Source: an uncultured Oscillospiraceae bacterium
GTDB taxonomy: Bacteria; Bacillota; Clostridia; Oscillospirales; Acutalibacteraceae
Direction of reading: 5' to 3'
Length of the DNA: 10,155 nucleotides
Assembly: GCA_900550315.1 (NCBI GenBank)
Contig: URRK01000050.1
Span: 1-10,155, forward strand
The notes beneath the pieces are model-generated. The model saw nothing but the letters and a program-made list of their open reading frames with translations. It did no database searches and had not been told where the DNA came from. Position 1 is the stretch's first letter. Each line of letters begins with the position of its first letter. Both the position numbers and the translations under genes were made by a program. Positions 7,379-10,155 of this stretch are shown here, one piece after another.

Positions 7379-7459
7379 TAATTGGCAATCTACCACTAAA
7401 ACCGGCAAAAGCCTTTCTTTCACAACGGTATATTCATCACAATTCCATTTTTCTGTCAT
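7370..7459 (-). CDS. 29-residue peptide, possible leader or small functional protein
   Basis: An ATG at 7459 lies 5 bases behind GGAGGGG (7465-7471), one of the best ribosome binding sites in the window. The peptide starts MTEKWNCDEYTVVKER and ends PVLVVDCQLKA. It has two Cys (7 and 25), a charged N-terminal half and a hydrophobic LLPVLVV stretch, and no signal peptide. A longer form from a TTG at 7609 is open in frame but lacks a clear binding site and would cross the structured leader. The ORF sits between a candidate promoter and the 522-residue gene, the arrangement of an attenuation leader peptide or a small protein. No run of one amino acid suggests classical attenuation. I do not recognise the family. 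Confidence 0.55.
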   Translation of the reverse strand: MTEKWNCDEYTVVKERLLPVLVVDCQLKA

Positions 7460-7667
7460 GAATTCCCCTCCAAGATATGCTTTGCATACTGTAGCTTTAT
7501 TGGCTTGTTTTGTTAATTCTAAACCGTACCGTAATGTAAAACACGGTATTGGGTTTATTACCGGCGGCGAAATAGCCTTTGTTATTGAGCTTCGCTTGTC
7601 CCCGTGCAAAAAGTTGCCTTAAAACTGTTGTTTGTTTTCGTGCAGGTTTAATTTAAAATTGCAACTT
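7460..7667 (-). promoter_or_regulatory. Roughly 200-base structured leader upstream of the 29-codon ORF
   Basis: Between the candidate promoter and the small ORF, minus-strand RNA can form several hairpins. A central stem pairs TACCGT (7527-7532) with ACGGTA (7543-7548) and is extended by AAACC/GGTTT (7521-7525 with 7552-7556). A short TATGC/GCATA hairpin (7476-7488) lies just upstream of the binding site at 7465-7471. A long-range 10-bp pairing is listed separately. No known riboswitch signature was recognised. The length, the stems and the absence of other coding sequence fit a regulatory leader, but structure conservation cannot be judged here. Confidence 0.4.
7465..7471 (-). promoter_or_regulatory. 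Strong ribosome binding site that fixes the start of the 29-residue peptide
   Basis: The minus strand reads GGAGGGG five bases before the ATG at 7457-7459. This is nearly full complementarity to the 16S 3' end and argues for translation starting here rather than at the upstream in-frame TTG at 7609. Confidence 0.65.
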
Positions 7668-7670
7668 TTT
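7608..7670. repeat. 10-bp perfect inverted repeat starting at the candidate promoter
   Basis: AAAAAGTTGC (7608-7617) and GCAACTTTTT (7661-7670) are exact inverted copies 43 bases apart. The right arm overlaps the presumed transcription start and the edge of the -10 element. It could be a pair of operator half-sites bound by a regulator or the closing stem of the leader RNA. As minus-strand RNA the downstream arm ends in UUUUU, so a weak attenuator is also possible, although the 43-base loop is long for that. Confidence 0.45.
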
Positions 7671-7695
7671 ATATTATAATTTTAGCACATTTCAA
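7668..7695 (-). promoter_or_regulatory. Candidate sigma-A promoter for the 29-codon ORF and the 522-residue gene
   Basis: The minus strand shows TTGAAA (7690-7695) and TATAAA (7668-7673) with a 16-base spacer. An overlapping alternative uses a consensus TATAAT (7673-7678) with a weak TTTGTG -35 box 17 bases upstream. The local sequence is very AT-rich and lies outside any gene. Start would fall near 7661-7666, giving a leader of about 200 bases. Confidence 0.5.
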
Positions 7696-7790
7696 CACAA
7701 AGGTATAGCTGAATATTATGGAAATATCACCAAATATTACGATTTTTAAACTTTCCTAATAAATTACACTTGTTTAGAAAATACGGCAAA

Positions 7791-7817
7791 ACCGCTGCCG
7801 CCAAAGGCGGCAACGGT
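7791..7817 (-). terminator. Intrinsic terminator of the 574-residue gene and small ORF unit
   Basis: ACCG-C-TGCCGCC (7791-7802) pairs with GGCGGCA-A-CGGT (7806-7817) around a three-base loop, giving 11 base pairs with one mismatch. On the minus strand the stem is followed by TTTTGCCGTATTTT, a broken T-rich tail. It lies about 130 bases after the 34-codon ORF, the expected place for the end of that transcript. It could also act in the plus direction, but no plus-strand gene precedes it. Confidence 0.65.
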
Positions 7818-7944
7818 AACATATTTTGCATTTATTCTTAAAATTGCTTTTTCTTAAACATTGCGTTGGCGGTAGCAAAAACCAAGCATTGCACAAGAAG
7901 CGCAGCTTATTTTTTACAAAGCTTAAATTTTACAGTATTCGCCG

Positions 7945-8049
7945 TTAAAACAGCAATTCCTCTACCGGAATGTCAACATCTGAGCCCAGCAGAACGGCAC
8001 AAAGCTCCGGTGTTTCTACCGTAAGATCCGGTGCCTGGTATTTTTTCAT
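7945..8049 (-). CDS. 34-residue peptide of the MKKYxxP type
   Basis: The ORF starts with ATG at 8049, 8 bases after AAGGGG, and begins 31 bases after the stop of the 574-residue gene, so it is probably co-transcribed. The peptide opens MKKYQAPDLTVETPEL, has one Cys (residue 17) and ends DVDIPVEELLF. Short acidic peptides with an MKKY-x-x-P-x-(L/V/M)-x-V start are frequent in Clostridia genomes and usually lack any assigned function. Candidate roles include a precursor peptide or a small regulatory protein. No modifying enzyme is present in this window, so a modified-peptide pathway is not supported by context. Confidence 0.6.
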   Translation of the reverse strand: MKKYQAPDLTVETPELCAVLLGSDVDIPVEELLF

Positions 8050-8080
8050 GTTACATACCCCTTTTCTGTAAATTGTTGAA

Positions 8081-9805
8081 TTATTGGTTCCAGGCGTCGT
8101 AAGCGGCCTTAAAGGCAGCGTTACCGGCCATAATAGCGTTTACGGCTGATTTATCGGCAGCATTATCCGAAGCCAGAATGGCTTTGCAAACCTCAAACAC
8201 GCTGGCCGACTGCGCTGTACCGTAAAGGGTAAAGCTTTGCTCACCTTTTTGCAAAACAATGTAGGGCCGAACGGTAAAAGCTTTTGCAGAGCTTTCTACC
8301 GTAATGTTAGTTAAGGCTGCGGTAAAGGTTGCGTATTCGTTGTTTTCCTGCCACAAAATGGGGGTGGGCTGTTGCTCCCTGTGGTAGGCTACGCCCTTTA
8401 AGGCCGGAATTGCCGAGTTTACAAGGTTTAAGGTAAGCTCGGTGCTGCCAAGCGTTTCGGTACCGGCAACCAAGCTGCCGTATTCCACAGCCGTGTACCC
8501 CTCAACACCATTTGCAACAAATGCCTTGCTTACCGAGTTTTTAAAGCGCATTGCCTGCTTTACATTGCCGGCTCCGGCACGCATGGAAACGCCGACCAAC
8601 CCGGCAGCGGCGTTTTCATGGCTCAGCTCGGCAAACGGGGCAAAAGCCTCTTCCTCGTACAGCTGCAAGTCGGAAAGGGTAGTAAAGGTCCAGTAGTTTT
8701 CGTCGTTGCCCCAGGCTTTTTGGGTTCCTAAATTAAAGGTATATTCGCCGCTTTGCAGTGCAATAAACCGAATAGTAACTTTGTAAGCGTTAACATTTCC
8801 GGCAATCCTTACCGCGTTTTGCGGGTCGTACGCGGCGCCAAAAACCGTGTTGCCGTCCGGCCCCGTTACAGGATTCGAGGTATCCATTTGAATTTTGTAG
8901 TCGTTGGCGTAAATGTAAGAAAAGGTATAAACCCTGTTTTTTTCTAAATTCGCTTTATAGGTAATAACCCCCGTATCGTCAGAATTCAGTTCAAATGCCC
9001 AGGACTGACCGCCGAAAAGCGAATACGCCGCCGTACCGTTGCTTAAAACATGGTCATCCCTTTTCATTAACGCCACATTACTGTTAACCGTAAGGTTTTG
9101 CCCTAAGGCAACCTCGGCGGCTAAATTGCCAGCCGTTTGCTTTACCAGGCGCAGATCCGAAAAACGGGCAGCGTCCCATTCACAGTTTTCCATTGGCCAG
9201 GTTTTAGAGGATTTTAAGTTGATTTTGTAGCAACCGGCAGCCGCTGTGGTAAAACAAAGGGCTACACGGTGATAATTCTTTTCGTTTTCTTGCTGCCACC
9301 ATTTGTTTATTAATTGTTTGGTTACGCTGCTGCAGCTGTCGTAAATATCATCTGTATAAGTAACCGAACCGCTGTTGGCAGCGTAGCCCTGTTTTACCAC
9401 GGTGCCTGCCGGGTCCTTCACGCTTTCAAACACAACGCGAAAATCCTTTTGGTAAAGGTAGGTAAACCAATAGGTGGTGTTGGCCTCTAATTTACCGGTG
9501 GTAATAACGGCCCTGCCCGGTTCGGTGCCCGCGCCGGTTTCGCCAACGCCCATGTCCCAAGCGTAACCGCCAAAAACGGCGTTATCGGTAGAATCAAAGT
9601 TGCGTGCCTGAGCCATTTCGTTAAAGCTAAGCTGCCCGCCGGCGCTGGTATAATGCTCTGCCAGGTTTTGCTGCTCGGCCCTCAACGCTGTTTGCCTTGC
9701 TGCCGGCAGTACGGTTGGCCCCTTAGCCGCGGCCGAAACATTGCCCGTAAGCAGGCTGCTCAAGGCCACGGCAAAGCTTAGCAGAATAACAATTCGTTTT
9801 CTCAT
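8081..9805 (-). CDS. Secreted protein with two 161-residue-family modules and a Clostridia-type C-terminal domain
   Basis: The ATG at 9805 follows GGAGGAGG (9812-9819). Residues 1 to about 26 are a signal peptide (MRKRIVILLSFAVALSSLL, cleavage near VSAAA). Two modules follow at about 46-225 and 226-385, with motifs FGGYAW (78-83) and FGGQSW (264-269), then FTYLYQKDFRV / FSYIYANDYKI and closing KTW...EW / KAW...YW with FSDLRL / LSDLQL. Module 1 carries an extra Trp/Gln-rich insertion near 165-176. Residues about 395-545 contain AMRFKNSVSK, AVEYGSLV and FTVRPYIV, a plan I recall from the C-terminal part of many Ruminococcaceae secreted proteins of unknown function. No wall-sorting motif or transmembrane tail is present, so the protein is likely released or held non-covalently. 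It probably binds the same kind of target as the giant protein. Confidence 0.9.
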   Translation of the reverse strand: MRKRIVILLSFAVALSSLLTGNVSAAAKGPTVLPAARQTALRAEQQNLAEHYTSAGGQLSFNEMAQARNFDSTDNAVFGGYAWDMGVGETGAGTEPGRAVITTGKLEANTTYWFTYLYQKDFRVVFESVKDPAGTVVKQGYAANSGSVTYTDDIYDSCSSVTKQLINKWWQQENEKNYHRVALCFTTAAAGCYKINLKSSKTWPMENCEWDAARFSDLRLVKQTAGNLAAEVALGQNLTVNSNVALMKRDDHVLSNGTAAYSLFGGQSWAFELNSDDTGVITYKANLEKNRVYTFSYIYANDYKIQMDTSNPVTGPDGNTVFGAAYDPQNAVRIAGNVNAYKVTIRFIALQSGEYTFNLGTQKAWGNDENYWTFTTLSDLQLYEEEAFAPFAELSHENAAAGLVGVSMRAGAGNVKQAMRFKNSVSKAFVANGVEGYTAVEYGSLVAGTETLGSTELTLNLVNSAIPALKGVAYHREQQPTPILWQENNEYATFTAALTNITVESSAKAFTVRPYIVLQKGEQSFTLYGTAQSASVFEVCKAILASDNAADKSAVNAIMAGNAAFKAAYDAWNQ

Positions 9806-9847
9806 AATAATCCTCCTCCAACAGTAACATTCTTTTCTGCCAATTAT

Positions 9848-9856
9848 ATTATATCA
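9848..9856 (-). promoter_or_regulatory. Extended -10 promoter for the 574-residue secreted protein gene
   Basis: The minus strand reads TGATATAAT, an extended -10 element (TG-N-TATAAT), about 42 bases before the start codon. An overlapping second TATAAT lies 5 bases downstream. No good -35 box is found at 16-18 bases, as expected for extended -10 promoters. The flanks are strongly AT-rich. Confidence 0.55.
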
Positions 9857-10004
9857 TTCCTACTTTTTTAAAGGTTGCGAAAAATTACGATGTTATCATC
9901 ATTTTTTACAAATATTTTTAAGACTGTTATATTTTTTTGAATAAAATATAGTGAAAACAAATTTAGAAAGCCGCTTTTCTATTAATTTTTTGCCGCATTT
10001 TAAA

Positions 10005-10033
10005 TTGACAGCCGCTGGGCGCTGTGCTAAAAT
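10005..10033 (+). promoter_or_regulatory. Near-consensus sigma-A promoter for the cob(I)alamin adenosyltransferase gene
   Basis: TTGACA (10005-10010) and TAAAAT (10028-10033) are separated by exactly 17 bases, and the -10 box is preceded by TGC, an extended -10. The short leader (about 38 bases) leaves no room for a cobalamin riboswitch. A weak inverted repeat ACAGC/GCTGT (10008-10012 with 10021-10025) lies inside the promoter and might be an operator. Confidence 0.75.
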
Positions 10034-10077
10034 AAAAGCAATAACAGCACCAGTACCAAAAGCATTGGGGGAATTTA

Positions 10078-10155
10078 ATGTTACATTATTACTACGGAAA
10101 CGGCAAAGGCAAAACCAGCGCCGCCGTTGGGGCGGCTGTTCGGGCCGCTGGGCAA
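10078..10155 (+). CDS. cobO: Cob(I)alamin adenosyltransferase, CobO/BtuR type (5' part only)
   Basis: The first 26 codons start at an ATG behind GGGGG (10067-10071) and run off the right edge. They encode MLHYYYGNGKGKTSAAVGAA, and the P-loop G-N-G-K-G-K-T-S at residues 7-14 is the hallmark of the CobO/BtuR/CobP family, which uses this inverted-type nucleotide loop to bind ATP. The enzyme moves the adenosyl group of ATP to the reduced cobalt of corrinoids, making the coenzyme form of vitamin B12 in the cytoplasm. The full family length is about 170-200 residues, so most of the gene is missing. It is divergent from the surface protein cluster and probably unrelated to it. A different P-loop ATPase cannot be fully excluded from so short a piece. 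Confidence 0.8.
   Translation, partial: MLHYYYGNGKGKTSAAVGAAVRAAGQ

Noticed and set aside
7370..7609. A 79-residue minus-strand frame starting at TTG 7609.
   Set aside because: Its upstream part lacks a binding site and overlaps the leader hairpins. The internal ATG at 7459 with GGAGGGG is a much better start.
9889..9900. Short palindrome GATG-TTAT-CATC upstream of the 574-residue gene.
   Set aside because: Four-base arms in AT-rich DNA are expected by chance.
10034..10077. Possible cobalamin riboswitch before the adenosyltransferase gene.
   Set aside because: The leader is about 40 bases, far too short for that riboswitch, and no B12-box-like sequence is present.

Overview
This window looks like chromosomal DNA of an anaerobic Clostridia-type Firmicute, probably an uncultured Oscillospirales/Ruminococcaceae-like gut organism. 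The reasons are strong GGAGG ribosome binding sites, Gram-positive signal peptides, an xPxTG wall-sorting motif, modular secreted proteins and a BtuR/CobO-type adenosyltransferase. This placement is inference from gene style; there is no rRNA or other marker in the window.

Layout. (1) Bases 1-5401, minus strand: one uninterrupted reading frame of 1800 codons that runs off the left edge. It encodes a giant secreted surface protein: signal peptide, six copies of a roughly 161-residue module marked by a Y-G-G-Y-x-W motif, two InlB/Flg_new-type repeats, four probable carbohydrate-binding-like beta-sandwich modules, and a TPGTG motif at the very edge that suggests cell-wall anchoring. (2) Bases 5402-5739: a 338-base gap holding several inverted repeats and a possible structured leader for the giant gene. 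(3) Bases 5740-7308, minus: a 522-residue cytoplasmic protein that resembles glycoside hydrolase/deacetylase-type barrels and has no signal peptide. Upstream of it lie a 29-codon ORF with an excellent ribosome binding site (7370-7459), a roughly 200-base leader with several inverted repeats, and a candidate promoter at 7668-7695. (4) Bases 7791-9805, minus: a 574-residue secreted protein carrying two more copies of the same module and a Clostridia-type C-terminal domain, followed by a 34-codon ORF starting MKKYQAP and a strong terminator hairpin. (5) Bases 9806-10077: a divergent promoter region. (6) Bases 10078-10155, plus: the start of a cob(I)alamin adenosyltransferase gene behind a near-consensus promoter; it is the only plus-strand gene.

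How the parts may work together. The two secreted proteins share a repeat family and sit on the same strand around a probable carbohydrate-active enzyme, so the minus-strand cluster looks like a surface or extracellular polymer-binding locus. The wall-anchored protein would provide a long multi-module binding scaffold, the 574-residue protein a soluble or loosely attached relative, and the 522-residue protein an intracellular step. The two very short ORFs, one before and one after larger genes, are the least explained part. No phage, transposon, CRISPR array, tRNA or rRNA was seen.
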